Translations under genes and position numbers: made by a program | Notes under the pieces: generated by a model | Databases searched by the model: none | What the model was told of the DNA's origin: nothing | What the model saw: only the letters and a program-made list of their open reading frames with translations | Assembly (NCBI GenBank): GCA_947455455.1 | Contig: CANGOE010000004.1 | Location: forward strand, 1 to 64,000 | Length of the DNA: 64,000 bases | From: Hyphomicrobiales bacterium | GTDB lineage: Bacteria > Pseudomonadota > Alphaproteobacteria > Rhizobiales > Beijerinckiaceae | Direction: 5' to 3' | Part shown: positions 41,379 to 51,663 of the stretch, in pieces | Numbering within the stretch: position 1 is the stretch's first letter | Layout: each line of letters begins with the position of its first letter

Positions 41379-43259
41379 ATGGGCGTTGTGGTGTTGTGTC
41401 GTGTGATCGGGAATGCGCTGGCCGCTGTGATGCTGGCCATGGTGCTGTGGCTGTCTCCGGCACAGGCCCAGAACGGGACTGATTATCTGGTCTCCAAAGC
41501 CTATCTGGAAGATCCGACAGGCCGTATGGAGTTGTCCGAGGTGATGCGGGCGCCGCTTGTCCCTTACGAGGGCATGTTCACCAAAGGGTTTACGGCTTCG
41601 GTGTTCTGGTTCCGGTTGGAAATGCGCAAGCCGGTCGATGCGGATGAATTGTTCCTGCTGATCAGGCCACAATATGTCGATGATATTGCAGGATTTGATC
41701 CCGATGATCTGTCTGCTCCGCCCCAAAGGGTCGGGGACCGGTTCTGGCCCAATAAGAGCCATTATGAATCGCTCAGTTACACCATCAAGGTGCCGATCAC
41801 GCAGGAGCGCAAAACCTATTGGTTGCGGGTTGAGTCAACCAGCACAATGCTGGTCGATATCGAAGCATTTCCCTTCAACGAGATGTTGCGCACCAACCGC
41901 AATTACGAATTCTATATGGGGATCTATACCGGCGTTCTGATGTTTTTGACCCTCTGGGCGGTGATTTTTGCACTGGTCAAACGCGAACAGATTCTGCTGT
42001 TGTTTGCGGCCTATCAGGTTACCAATCTGATCGTCAATTTTTGCCTTTACGGCTATTTCCGGCGCTGGTTTCTGGGCGTGCTGGAACCGATTCAGATCGA
42101 CCGGATTACCAGTTTTTCGGTGCTGACCATCGTCTTCGTCGCATCGATTTTCTATTATAACCTGTTTCGCATCAATCAGGTGAAGCGGGTCTTTCTGCTG
42201 GGGCTGATCGGGATTTTCATTCTCTATCCCTATGAACTGTATTTGCTGTTCAGCGGCCAACCACGTTCGGCCTTGCTGTTGAACGGCGTGTTGATTTTTG
42301 TGGCCACATTCAATTTTCTGCTGGCCTCTTTGACGGTGAAGGACGGGCGCGACATGGTGAATGTCGGGCATTTGCCGCGGCGGATTATGATCGTATTTTT
42401 CCTGTTCATGTTTGCCACCTTGCTGTCGACCATCCTGCCGACCTTGGGACTGGTCAAGGCGGTGGAATTCTCGCTCTATAATTCGGCGGCCAATGGCCTG
42501 ATGAGTGGCGTGTTCATGCTGACCATCCTGCATCGGCGTGCGTCTGTGCTGGAAAAAAAGGCGATCGAGCACCAGCATGAATTGTCGCTGTCCTCGCTCA
42601 AAATCGAGCAGGAGCGTCTGTATCGCGAGGAGCAGGAAAAGCTGATCCACATGCTCGGCCATGAATTGAAGGCCCCGCTGGGTGTGATCCGCGTGGCCAT
42701 GCATCAGGCGCCGGTGACCAGTCGGGACCGTTATATGAAAACCGCTGTGGCCGATATGGAGCAGGTGATCGAACGCAGTATCCAGACCAGCCGTCTGGAA
42801 GACAAGAAGATGGTCCTGACGGTTGCACCATGCGCGCTCAAACAGGAAATAGCCCTGCTGATCGAGGCCTGCGGGCAGGCGGAGCGGATTGTGTTCGAGG
42901 CGGATGACGAGAAGGTGATCACCTCCGACCTGCATCTGATCCGCATCATCGTTTCGAACCTGATCGACAATGCGCTCAAATACAGCGTCAAAGGCAGTAT
43001 GGTGCGGGTTCGGCTTGCCCCCGACAAGGAGGGGGAGGGATGCAAAGTGACCATCGAGAACGAGCCGGGCGATGCCGATTGGCCTGATCCCGCTTTGCTG
43101 TTTACAAAATTCTACCGCAATCCCAAATCAACCCGCCAGACCGGGTCCGGCCTTGGCTTGTATCTGGTCGCAGGTTTGATCGGGCCATTGCAGGGCTCGA
43201 TCCGCTATTGCCCGGATGAACGGTTTGTGCGGTTCGAGCTGGATTTGCCCAGCCTGTAA
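41379..43259 (+). CDS. Sensor histidine kinase with 7TMR-DISM-type N-terminal region
   Basis: Exported N-terminal domain, ~7 TM helices, H-box LIHMLGHELKAPLGVIRVAM, N-box IVSNLIDNALKYS, G-box GSGLGLYLV. Confidence 0.88.
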   Translation: MGVVVLCRVIGNALAAVMLAMVLWLSPAQAQNGTDYLVSKAYLEDPTGRMELSEVMRAPLVPYEGMFTKGFTASVFWFRLEMRKPVDADELFLLIRPQYVDDIAGFDPDDLSAPPQRVGDRFWPNKSHYESLSYTIKVPITQERKTYWLRVESTSTMLVDIEAFPFNEMLRTNRNYEFYMGIYTGVLMFLTLWAVIFALVKREQILLLFAAYQVTNLIVNFCLYGYFRRWFLGVLEPIQIDRITSFSVLTIVFVASIFYYNLFRINQVKRVFLLGLIGIFILYPYELYLLFSGQPRSALLLNGVLIFVATFNFLLASLTVKDGRDMVNVGHLPRRIMIVFFLFMFATLLSTILPTLGLVKAVEFSLYNSAANGLMSGVFMLTILHRRASVLEKKAIEHQHELSLSSLKIEQERLYREEQEKLIHMLGHELKAPLGVIRVAMHQAPVTSRDRYMKTAVADMEQVIERSIQTSRLEDKKMVLTVAPCALKQEIALLIEACGQAERIVFEADDEKVITSDLHLIRIIVSNLIDNALKYSVKGSMVRVRLAPDKEGEGCKVTIENEPGDADWPDPALLFTKFYRNPKSTRQTGSGLGLYLVAGLIGPLQGSIRYCPDERFVRFELDLPSL

Positions 43260-43290
43260 AGGCAAGGTCCGGGCGGCGTGACTGGATGGC

Positions 43291-43824
43291 TCAGAAGGTG
43301 AATTTGTCTTTGCTTTTCTTGATTTCCGGCTTGGCGATCTTGTCCTGTTCCTTGCTCTGGCGGTTCAGGATCATTTTATAAATATTCTCCAGCACGATTT
43401 TGGTGCGGTCGTCCTTGTGGAACTCCTCCACCTCCCGAATGGCATAATCGGCCGGAGATTTCGGATCGCGCAACAGCTCGTATTTCAGATCGAGAATCAG
43501 ATCCTCGAACAGGAAGAATTTCAGCCGCTCATAGAGCTTGTGCTCGTTGGGATTGGTCGGGCGGATCAGCAGACTGCCGAGTTTGACCTTGTAATCCTTG
43601 ACAAAAAACACTGTCAGCTTCATCCGCCGGTTGGTTTCTTCATCAAGATAGTCCTCGGTGCTGATGTTTTTGACACCGATATTCCACGCCCCTAACGGAT
43701 CGGACTGGTTGAGGCGGCCATATTCCTTGACCTCGAAATGGGCCACCAGCAACAGCTTGGCTATGCTTTCCTCAATGACGAATTCAAGCGCGGCACGCTT
43801 TAATTTCTCGATATCAGCCATCAT
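43291..43824 (-). CDS. Hypothetical protein (~178 aa)
   Basis: Long ORF with good coding composition starting MMADIEKLKRAALEFVIEESIAKLLLVAHFEVKEYGRL; no family recognised. Confidence 0.65.
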   Translation of the reverse strand: MMADIEKLKRAALEFVIEESIAKLLLVAHFEVKEYGRLNQSDPLGAWNIGVKNISTEDYLDEETNRRMKLTVFFVKDYKVKLGSLLIRPTNPNEHKLYERLKFFLFEDLILDLKYELLRDPKSPADYAIREVEEFHKDDRTKIVLENIYKMILNRQSKEQDKIAKPEIKKSKDKFTF

Positions 43825-44013
43825 CCTGCCCTTCAGCCTTGGCGGTTGCGATTGGGTACACATGCCGCCAATATTTGATCGGTTGTCCTGTCAGTCCGCG
43901 CTGTTCTTACAGCCTGACATGGTTAAGGATTGGCGCGCAAAAGACAAGAACTCTTCTTTGATTTGGTGTTGATGGCCGTCATTTGCTACCCTATGGCTTA
44001 AGGCAGTGAGCGC

Positions 44014-44769
44014 GTGCGTATTCGGGGGACGACAATGGATGAGGCGGAAAAGCGTTTTTTCAGAGCGCGGCACATTATCAATGACAAAAACGTTTTCCGG
44101 AACATTGAATTTTTCCTGAACCGCTTTGAAGTGACCCAAACGGCCCGCTTGTGCCGGGTCACGGTCGACAAGGATGTGCCGAACCATCAAAATGTCATCA
44201 GGCAGGAAAAGCTGTCTATTCAGGCCTCCGGAAGCAATTTCGAGATTATTTTGCGTGATTTACAGTTCAAGATCGTCGCCGAGGGGGATTATTGGGTGGG
44301 GGAGATGGATTTCACCCATGATGGCCTGACCGTGTTGAAGGGCATTGTGCTGAAATCACGCGACAACCTGACAGCGCGCTATATCCCGCCCTATCGCCTG
44401 CGCCCCGATATCAACAAACTCGATGCCTATGACTGGATCGACCGTTTCGATGATCTGGTCAGAAAAATGCTGTTGCTGGAAAGGGACAAGGACGCTTTCC
44501 GCAGTCTGTCGGCGATCAAAGCCCAAGCGCAGAACATCGATATCTCCAAATATCCGATCGAAGCCGATTTCGCTCCCGTTGAAGCCGTAAGCCCGGACGT
44601 TGAGGAACCTTCCGCTGATGCCGCGATCCACACGGAGCCACAGAGCGGGGAAGACATCCAACCCGACAGGCCCGGCGATGATATGGACCCTGAAGCGGTG
44701 ATGGAAGAGGCTCTGGCCGTCTCCGAAGACACCGCCGATACTGTGCAACCAGATCCGGTTGCGGTCTGA
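44014..44769 (+). CDS. Hypothetical protein with acidic C-terminal tail
   Basis: 251 aa ORF (possible start at MDEAEKRFF, 44035); acidic tail EEPSADAAIHTEPQSGEDIQPDRPGDDMDPEAVMEEALAVSEDTADT; no family recognised. Confidence 0.65.
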   Translation: MRIRGTTMDEAEKRFFRARHIINDKNVFRNIEFFLNRFEVTQTARLCRVTVDKDVPNHQNVIRQEKLSIQASGSNFEIILRDLQFKIVAEGDYWVGEMDFTHDGLTVLKGIVLKSRDNLTARYIPPYRLRPDINKLDAYDWIDRFDDLVRKMLLLERDKDAFRSLSAIKAQAQNIDISKYPIEADFAPVEAVSPDVEEPSADAAIHTEPQSGEDIQPDRPGDDMDPEAVMEEALAVSEDTADTVQPDPVAV

Positions 44770-44888
44770 TCGGTTAGCGGGACGGCGCGTTGCGGGCTGT
44801 TGCGTGAAAGGGAAGGTTTGCTGATTCGGTCCGACTCTGGTTTGAGGAGGCCGGACTTGTGTGTTTTTGTTGTGTGCGGGTGAGTGGA

Positions 44889-45317
44889 ATGAATCGCGGT
44901 TTGGTATGGGTGCGTTTGTGTTGGGCCGTTGTTGTGGCTCTTGGCTTGTCGGTTATGACCTCAAGCGAGGGATGGGCCGATTGCAATATCAAGGCAGGCG
45001 ACAAGGGCTTGGCCAAGAATTTCGAAATCCGGCCGGATCAAAGCAGTTCCATGACCTTGCTCTGGATACTGGAAAACGCCAATAACTGCTCTATCCGCGT
45101 ACTGTTGCCCTCTGAATATACCGTGAGCAGTATCAGTCTGCTCGGCCAGCCTGCCAATGGCAGTGTGAAGCAAATCAGTCAAAATCTGTTCGATTACAAT
45201 AAGGCACCCCAATATTGGGGGACTGACCGTTTCGGGGTGAAAGTGTGCGGTAAAAAGTCCTTCGGCACGAGCTCTTGCACCACGGTGACCTATCAGATTG
45301 ACTCCGTGAAGAAGTGA
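44889..45317 (+). CDS. Small secreted four-plus-cysteine protein related to the product at 4646-5002
   Basis: Signal peptide LCWAVVVALGLSVMTSSEGWA; mature DCNIK..., PANGSVKQISQNLFDYNKAPQYWGTDRFGVKVCGKKSFGTSSCTTVTYQIDSV. Confidence 0.7.
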   Translation: MNRGLVWVRLCWAVVVALGLSVMTSSEGWADCNIKAGDKGLAKNFEIRPDQSSSMTLLWILENANNCSIRVLLPSEYTVSSISLLGQPANGSVKQISQNLFDYNKAPQYWGTDRFGVKVCGKKSFGTSSCTTVTYQIDSVKK

Positions 45318-45765
45318 TCAAATCCAATCTCACCCCTGTTTACAATGTTTATTCAAAATAACTCAAAACAAACATTAGAATTTTATTTTGAAGTCTATCT
45401 GATGATAAAATGATCACCGAGTGAACGAATATGAGGGCTATTACTATTTCTTTTAAGGGTGGAAACTGAATTTTTAATTTCAGCTTTTTATTTACGATAT
45501 ACATTTTTCCCTCCGGTCAGATTTTGGATACGATTTTATTCCGTATAGTCCGATTGTTTCATTGCAGTCTGATTTATCCCGTTTTATGATACATTGTATT
45601 CGGTTCCAACATGTGGCTAACATGTCAGTGATGTCGTGTAAAGTCCGTTAAGGATTTGGTTGCCATTTTTTCAAATGAATTTCATCGGCCGCAGGGGCCC
45701 GTTCGTGGCCTGAACGTTCACAGTGTCATGCGGGTCTTGCTGGCCTGAACGGGGCGGACCGGAAC

Positions 45766-45993
45766 CTATCGGGAGGAGTGCCCGGCTTTGCGTTGCCAGA
45801 CTGCGCCCCTGACATAGCCGAACGAGACGGCGTGGTCCCTGTCGCGGGCCAGAATATCGAGATCATGCAATAGATTGCGGATGGCCTCGCGCGGGTTGTT
45901 GTCGAATTCCAGCAGTACATCGTCAATCTCGCGGTCGCTGATGCGCTCGCTGGAAAGAAGGGACGGGCCGGTTTGTCGGGTTTCTTGTGTCAT
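45766..45993 (-). CDS. Small hypothetical protein
   Basis: MTQETRQTGPSLLSSERISDREIDDVLLEFDNNPREAIRNLLHDLDILARDRDHAVSFGYVRG, helix-rich and plausible. Confidence 0.55.
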   Translation of the reverse strand: MTQETRQTGPSLLSSERISDREIDDVLLEFDNNPREAIRNLLHDLDILARDRDHAVSFGYVRGAVWQRKAGHSSR

Positions 45994-46149
45994 ATTGCGC
46001 CTCACATGTTCACTTTATGTTCTCATTTGCAGGCAAAATCAACCGGTTTTTCTGCATCAATCACAGTTTGGTGCGGCGCAAAGCCTAAACAAATCCCATC
46101 AAAAGCCGTCTTGGAACCGTGTCGAGGCGTTTAAGGAAAGGAGGGTATC

Positions 46150-46776
46150 ATGTCGATTGCAAGCATCGGTTCGCGTGATGCGACCTATTCCGCTTTATTG
46201 TCCTCGCGGTTGCAGTCGCAAGGACTGTCAGCCCAGAAAACCGCTGTGGTGCTCGGTGATGCCAAGGTTGCGCTGGAAAAGGTGCAAGCCGTCCGCAAAG
46301 GTCCGGTGGACAAGGCCGCCATCCGTGATGCGCTGGAAAGCCGGATTGCGGCCGATGTCGCTTCCGGCAAATTGACCGAAGACGACGCCAAAACCGTTCA
46401 TGCGACGCTTGACCAGATTGATCCCAACGCCCCGACTGACTATCAGCCCCAGGGGCCTGATGATCACAAAGGTGGTGGCGGCAAAGGCGGCGGGCATGGT
46501 GGCGGCGGTGAAGGCGGTGGTTCGGCCAACAAGACCGAGTTGAGCGAAAGCGTTACTGTCACCGGCAAGCTGAAAAAGACCACGATCCTGTATACTGACG
46601 GAACGTCCGAGACCACCACCAAGGTGCTGAGCGACAGTGCCAAAGACAGCAAATATATCAAAAGCCCGGTCTATGACCTGATGAAGGCCAGTGCCGAGAC
46701 CATGGGGGCGGGTGACAAGACCCGCAATTATCTGGCGACGCTGGATCCGGGATCGCTGTTCAGCTTCACTGTGTAA
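46150..46776 (+). CDS. Hypothetical protein with Gly/His/Lys-rich linker
   Basis: MSIASIGSRDATYSALLSSRLQSQGLSAQKTAVVLGDAK...; GGGGKGGGHGGGGEGGGS linker; RBS AGGAAAGGAGG upstream. Confidence 0.7.
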   Translation: MSIASIGSRDATYSALLSSRLQSQGLSAQKTAVVLGDAKVALEKVQAVRKGPVDKAAIRDALESRIAADVASGKLTEDDAKTVHATLDQIDPNAPTDYQPQGPDDHKGGGGKGGGHGGGGEGGGSANKTELSESVTVTGKLKKTTILYTDGTSETTTKVLSDSAKDSKYIKSPVYDLMKASAETMGAGDKTRNYLATLDPGSLFSFTV

Positions 46777-47071
46777 ATTTCTGATCGATCTTTTCGGACA
46801 GGCTGTCGACCGCGCTCACCAGCTTTTCAAGATTCTGGTTCATGGCGATGATGGTCGACAGGAAACCGACCACCAGCACATAGCCGATCCACAGACCGAT
46901 CACGACAAAGATGAACGCCTCGCGCGAGATGCCGAACTGGTTCAGGAGCGGATCGATCTTGCGGGTGTTTTCCGAGAAGAAATAAAAGGTCGCGCCCCCC
47001 AGCACCACAATCACCACCACATGCATGAACGAAATGATAGAGGCAAAAATATCGGCGATCATACGGTTCAT
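46766..47071 (-). CDS. Small membrane protein
   Basis: Two TM helices (IISFMHVVVIVVLGGATFYFF; AFIFVVIGLWIGYVLVVGFLSTIIAM) and C-terminal coiled coil. Confidence 0.6.
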   Translation of the reverse strand: MNRMIADIFASIISFMHVVVIVVLGGATFYFFSENTRKIDPLLNQFGISREAFIFVVIGLWIGYVLVVGFLSTIIAMNQNLEKLVSAVDSLSEKIDQKFTQ

Positions 47072-47125
47072 GGTGATACTCTATGACAAAACAGGATTGA
47101 CGGGGCGGGAGACGATCCCGTGCCC

Positions 47126-47902
47126 TTATTGCAACATCCGCGTGTCACCGCAAATCGACACATCCTGCCCCGAAATGGTTTTGCCGTGGACGGAGGCCAG
47201 AAACACGATCTGCTTGGCAATGTCATTGGGGTCGACGAATTGCTTGATCGATACACCGCTGAACAGCTTGTCGGTCATATCCTCATGCGAGATGTTGAGG
47301 CTCCGTGCCTTGTTGGCAATCACGCTTTGAATACGGGGGCCGTCGACCAGACCGGGGCAAATCGCATTGACGCGGATGCCGAATTCGCCCAATTCGGCGG
47401 CCAGCGCCTTGGTCAAACCGATCACACCCCATTTGGCCGCCGCATAGGGAGAGCGCAATGGAAAGCCGTGCTTGCCCGCTTGCGATGACAGATTGATCAT
47501 CGAGGCATTGGCCGAGCGTTTGAGCATCGGCACCGCCAGACGGGCGCAGTTGAACTGGCCGGTCAGATCAACCGCAATACAGCGGTCCCAATCGTCCACC
47601 GAAATCTCGTCGACACGGCCGGTAGGTCCGGCAATGCCGGCATTGTTGACAAGGCAATCCAGACCACCCAGCTCGCGGGCAATGGTTACAAACAATTCAT
47701 CCACCGCCGCGCGATTGGACACATCACAGACCGATTGGCTGATTGCGGGGTCGCTGGCCCGCATGGCCTCAAGGGCGGCATGATCGACATCGCAAATATG
47801 CACGCGGGCACCTTCGGCGGCAAAGGCGCGGGCGGTGGCACGGCCGATCCCGTTGGCGCCTGCGGTCACGACAACACGCAAACCCTGCATATTCATGTCC
47901 AT
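47126..47902 (-). CDS. SDR family oxidoreductase
   Basis: VVVTAGANGIGRATARAFAAEGARV, NNAGIAGP, NLSSQAGKHGFPLRSPYAAAKWGVIGLTKALA. Confidence 0.93.
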   Translation of the reverse strand: MDMNMQGLRVVVTAGANGIGRATARAFAAEGARVHICDVDHAALEAMRASDPAISQSVCDVSNRAAVDELFVTIARELGGLDCLVNNAGIAGPTGRVDEISVDDWDRCIAVDLTGQFNCARLAVPMLKRSANASMINLSSQAGKHGFPLRSPYAAAKWGVIGLTKALAAELGEFGIRVNAICPGLVDGPRIQSVIANKARSLNISHEDMTDKLFSGVSIKQFVDPNDIAKQIVFLASVHGKTISGQDVSICGDTRMLQ

Positions 47903-48146
47903 AATGGTGATCCTCTCCCTGATATGTTGCGGTGTCTCGCTTCAGCGTATTGTCAGGATGACAGGCTGTCATGATCCCGGCAAGCTGTTCGCATCCGATA
48001 GCGGATGCATCGCAAGAATGGCACCAATGCACCAAAGCGCGGCACGGATCCGCAAAGGTGCTGGACCTTGTTGCAAATTCAGACACAATGGGCACCATGG
48101 CGCAACGCGCGTATCGCAAGAACAAGCAGGTGAGGGAGAACCAGAG

Positions 48147-49085
48147 ATGACAAAGATTGCCATTATCGGAGCCGGATTGATCGGGCGGGCCTGGGCAGCG
48201 GTGTTTTCCAGTCACGGATTTGACGTGGCCCTGCATGACCAGACCGCCGATATTGCCCAGACGGCCAAAGGCCATATCAAAACCAATCTGAAGCAATTGG
48301 CCGATCTGGGCTTGATCAGCCATCCCAAAGAGGCGCTGGCGCGTATCAGGGTGGCCGATGATTTGGCCGATGCCCTGGACGGGGCGGCTTTGGCGCAAGA
48401 AAGCGGACCCGAAAATGTCGAGGCCAAGAAAAAACTGTTTGCCGAAATGGATGAGCTGGCCCGCCCCAATGCCGTTCTGGCTTCGTCCACCTCGTTCATC
48501 GAGGCCTCGCGCTTCAGCAAAAAGCTGAAAGGGCGGCATCGCTGTCTGGTGGGACATCCGGTCAATCCGCCGCATCTGGTGCCGATCGTCGAATTGGCGC
48601 CTGCGGAATGGACCGACCCCGAAATTGTCGAGAAAGCCCGCAAGATCTACGAGAAAGCCGGGCAGGTGCCGATCATCCTGCGCAAGGAAAGTCCCGGCTT
48701 TATCCTCAACCGTTTGCAGGCCGTGCTGTTGGCCGAGGCCTTCCGTCTGGTCGGGGCCGGTGTGGCCAGCCCGCAGGATGTGGACAAGACCATCCGTGAC
48801 GGCTTGGGCCTGCGCTGGTCTTTCATGGGGCCGTTTGAAACCATCGAGTTGAACGCCCCCGGCGGCATTGCCGATTACTGCGCCCGTTACGGGGAATCGC
48901 TGACCGACATGGTCGCCGAATCCGGATCAGGCAAGCCTTTCGGCAAAAAGAACGTGCAGAAGGTGATGGAACAATGGACCGGTGCGCAAACGCCCGAACG
49001 TGTGGCGGCGCTGAGCCAATGGCGCGACGGCCGTCTGGCCTCCCTCAAAGCCCATAAAAAGGCCGCCAAACGCAAACCGGCCTGA
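48147..49085 (+). CDS. 3-hydroxyacyl-CoA dehydrogenase family protein, L-gulonate 3-dehydrogenase/lambda-crystallin-like
   Basis: KIAIIGAGLIGRAWAAVFSSHGFDVALHDQ; GHPVNPPHLVPIVELAP; FILNRLQAVLLAEAFRLVGAGVASPQDVDKTIRDGLGLRWSFMGPFETIELNAPGG. Confidence 0.88.
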   Translation: MTKIAIIGAGLIGRAWAAVFSSHGFDVALHDQTADIAQTAKGHIKTNLKQLADLGLISHPKEALARIRVADDLADALDGAALAQESGPENVEAKKKLFAEMDELARPNAVLASSTSFIEASRFSKKLKGRHRCLVGHPVNPPHLVPIVELAPAEWTDPEIVEKARKIYEKAGQVPIILRKESPGFILNRLQAVLLAEAFRLVGAGVASPQDVDKTIRDGLGLRWSFMGPFETIELNAPGGIADYCARYGESLTDMVAESGSGKPFGKKNVQKVMEQWTGAQTPERVAALSQWRDGRLASLKAHKKAAKRKPA

Positions 49086-49140
49086 GCCACAGGATCTGTC
49101 CGGAACAAGAACACAAGTGATTGGGAAAAGGAAAACTGGA

Positions 49141-50073
49141 ATGTCGAAAAACCGTAAAGTCATCATCACCTGCGCCGTGACAGGGGCCATCCATACGCCG
49201 TCGATGTCGCCGCATCTGCCAATCACGCCCGAAGAAATCGTCGATGCGGCGATTGGTGCGGCTGAAGCCGGCGCCGCTTTGGTGCATGTGCATGCCCGTC
49301 ATCCGGTGACCGGCCAGCCCGACCAGTCCCCCGAGGCTTTCGAGCCGTTTTTGCGGGTGATCAAACAGCGCTCCAATTGCGTCATCAACATCACCACCGG
49401 CGGTGCGCCGACCATGGGGGTGGAGGAGCGCTTGCGTCCTTGCGCAACCTTCAAGCCCGAAGTGGCCTCGCTGAATATGGGATCGATGAATTTCGGTCTC
49501 TATCCGATGCTGAACCGTTTCAACGAGTTCAAACATGATTGGGAGCGGCCCTATCTGGAAGGATCGAAAGAGCGGATTTTCAAGAACACCTTTCAGGATA
49601 TCGAGAATATTCTGGCGGCTTGTGCTGAAAACAACACCCGTTTTGAAATCGAATGTTACGATATCGGCCATCTTTACACCCTCTCGCATTTTGCCGATCG
49701 CGGGCTGATCAAGCCGCCGTTTTTCGTGCAATCGGTGTTCGGAATTCTGGGCGGTATCGGGCCGCATCCCGAAGATATCCTGCATATGAAGCGGACGGCT
49801 GACCGGCTGTTCGGTAAGGATTATGTCTGGTCGGTGCTGGGTGCTGGACGCAACCAACTGCCTGTGGCCACCATGGCCGTGTCGATGGGGGGCAATGTGC
49901 GGGTGGGGCTGGAGGATTCCTTGTGGATCGGTCCCGGACAATTGGCCAAAACCAATGCCGAACAGGTGCGCGCCGCCCGCCAGATTATCGAAGGCATGGG
50001 CCTGCAAATTGCCACCTCGGACGAGGCCCGCGAGATGCTCCAGCTCAAAGGCGGCGACAAGGTCGCTTTCTGA
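49141..50073 (+). CDS. BKACE family beta-keto acid cleavage enzyme (3-keto-5-aminohexanoate cleavage protein family)
   Basis: KVIITCAVTGAIHTPSMSPHLPITPEEIVDAAIGAAEAGAALVHVHARHPVTGQPDQS; SVLGAGRNQLPVATMAVSMGGNVRVGLEDSLWIGPGQLAKTNAEQV. Confidence 0.93.
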   Translation: MSKNRKVIITCAVTGAIHTPSMSPHLPITPEEIVDAAIGAAEAGAALVHVHARHPVTGQPDQSPEAFEPFLRVIKQRSNCVINITTGGAPTMGVEERLRPCATFKPEVASLNMGSMNFGLYPMLNRFNEFKHDWERPYLEGSKERIFKNTFQDIENILAACAENNTRFEIECYDIGHLYTLSHFADRGLIKPPFFVQSVFGILGGIGPHPEDILHMKRTADRLFGKDYVWSVLGAGRNQLPVATMAVSMGGNVRVGLEDSLWIGPGQLAKTNAEQVRAARQIIEGMGLQIATSDEAREMLQLKGGDKVAF

Positions 50074-50210
50074 GCCCGCAACGGGCTTTGGCATGAAGGC
50101 GTTTGACGATTTCTTGAGTTGTCACAGGCGGGGTCTCCCGCCTGTCTTGGTTGATGGCGGGGCAGGTGGCCGAACTATCCTGTCCGGTTGATCCATGCTA
50201 TGGCCCGCTG

Positions 50211-50744
50211 ATGTCTTCACTCATTCTCCCCGTTTCCGATCTTGATGCCCTGCCGCGCGGCAAGCGTGTGATGGGGCTTGATCTGGGCACCAAAACGATC
50301 GGCCTTGCCTTGTCGGATGGCGAAAGGCGCATTGCCTCGCCCCTGGAAACCATCCGGCGCACCAAATTCAAAGCCGATGCCGCGGCTTTGCTGGCGCTGG
50401 CAGATAAATATGATGTGGCGGCCTTTGTGCTCGGCCTGCCATTGAACATGGACGGCACGGAGGGGCCGCGCGCGCAGGCCACCCGCGCCTTTGCCCGCAA
50501 TCTGGCAACCCTGTCGCCGCTTCCGATCCATTATTGGGATGAGCGCCTGTCGACGGCGGCGGTGACACGCACCTTGCTGGCGGCCGATGCCTCGCGTGCC
50601 AGACGTGCCGAATTGGTCGATAAAATGGCCGCCGCCTATATTTTGCAGGGCATATTGGACCTGATGGCCACCCAGAAGCGCCAGACGATGACCCCCGAAC
50701 AGCAGTTCGGCTTTGCCCCTTTGACGGATATGGATGATGCCTGA
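50211..50744 (+). CDS. ruvX: RuvX/YqgF family Holliday junction resolvase-like protein
   Basis: [71 protein letters not shown]. Confidence 0.93.
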   Translation: MSSLILPVSDLDALPRGKRVMGLDLGTKTIGLALSDGERRIASPLETIRRTKFKADAAALLALADKYDVAAFVLGLPLNMDGTEGPRAQATRAFARNLATLSPLPIHYWDERLSTAAVTRTLLAADASRARRAELVDKMAAAYILQGILDLMATQKRQTMTPEQQFGFAPLTDMDDA

Positions 50745-51663
50745 CAGCGTGATGATGCTTTTGCCGGTGTTCGGGCTGATTGTGACCGGTTGTATTCTGC
50801 ACCGTTTGCATCTGATCAGCGAGGAGCAATGGAACGGCTTCGAGCGGGTCACCTATCTGGTGCTGTTTCCGGCGGTGATCATTGATACGCTGGCCCGTTC
50901 TGACCTGTCGACCGTGCCGTTTTTCAACATTGCCGCCGCGCTGGTGGGGGCCATTCTTTCGATGGCCGCCTTCTTGTTGCTGATGCGGCCCCTGTTGCAA
51001 CGCTATCTGCATATTGACGGGCCGGCCTTCACCTCGGTGTTTCAGGGGGCGACGCGCTGGAATACCTTTGTCGGACTGGCTTTGAGCGGCAGTCTGTTCG
51101 GCAAGGAAGGCACGACCCTGTCGGCCGTGGCGATTGCCGCCATGATTCCCTTGCTCAATGTTCTGGCGATCAGTGTCCTGTCGCGCTACGCCGCCGCCAA
51201 ACGGCTGACAGTGACGGGGTTTATCAAAACCCTTGTCACCAACCCGTTTATCTGGTCCTGCGCCATCGGGATCGGCATCAATGTCACAGGGCTGGCTCTG
51301 CCCAAACCGGTGCTGATCTATACCGATATGCTGGGCAAGGCCTCATTGGCCTGCGGCTTGCTGGTGGTTGGGGCGGGGCTGGATCTGTCCCGTCTCAAAC
51401 GTCCGCATCCCGCCATGGTGCTGTCACTGGTGTTGCGGCTGTTCTGCATGCCCTTGCTGGCTTCGCTGATTGCCAAATCGCTGGGCCTGTCGGGAGTGCA
51501 TCTGGGCGTGGTGATCATCTCGACAGCGGTGCCAACCGCCAGCGGGGCCTATATTCTGGCCCGCCAAATGGGCGGCGATGCCCCCTTGATGGCCGAAATT
51601 TTGAGTTTCCAGACGGTGATAGCCATGCTGACCATCCCGTTGGTGCTGACCTGGTTTTTATAA
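50734..51663 (+). CDS. AEC (auxin efflux carrier) family transporter
   Basis: Ten-TM pattern; [80 protein letters not shown]. Confidence 0.9.
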   Translation: MMPDSVMMLLPVFGLIVTGCILHRLHLISEEQWNGFERVTYLVLFPAVIIDTLARSDLSTVPFFNIAAALVGAILSMAAFLLLMRPLLQRYLHIDGPAFTSVFQGATRWNTFVGLALSGSLFGKEGTTLSAVAIAAMIPLLNVLAISVLSRYAAAKRLTVTGFIKTLVTNPFIWSCAIGIGINVTGLALPKPVLIYTDMLGKASLACGLLVVGAGLDLSRLKRPHPAMVLSLVLRLFCMPLLASLIAKSLGLSGVHLGVVIISTAVPTASGAYILARQMGGDAPLMAEILSFQTVIAMLTIPLVLTWFL

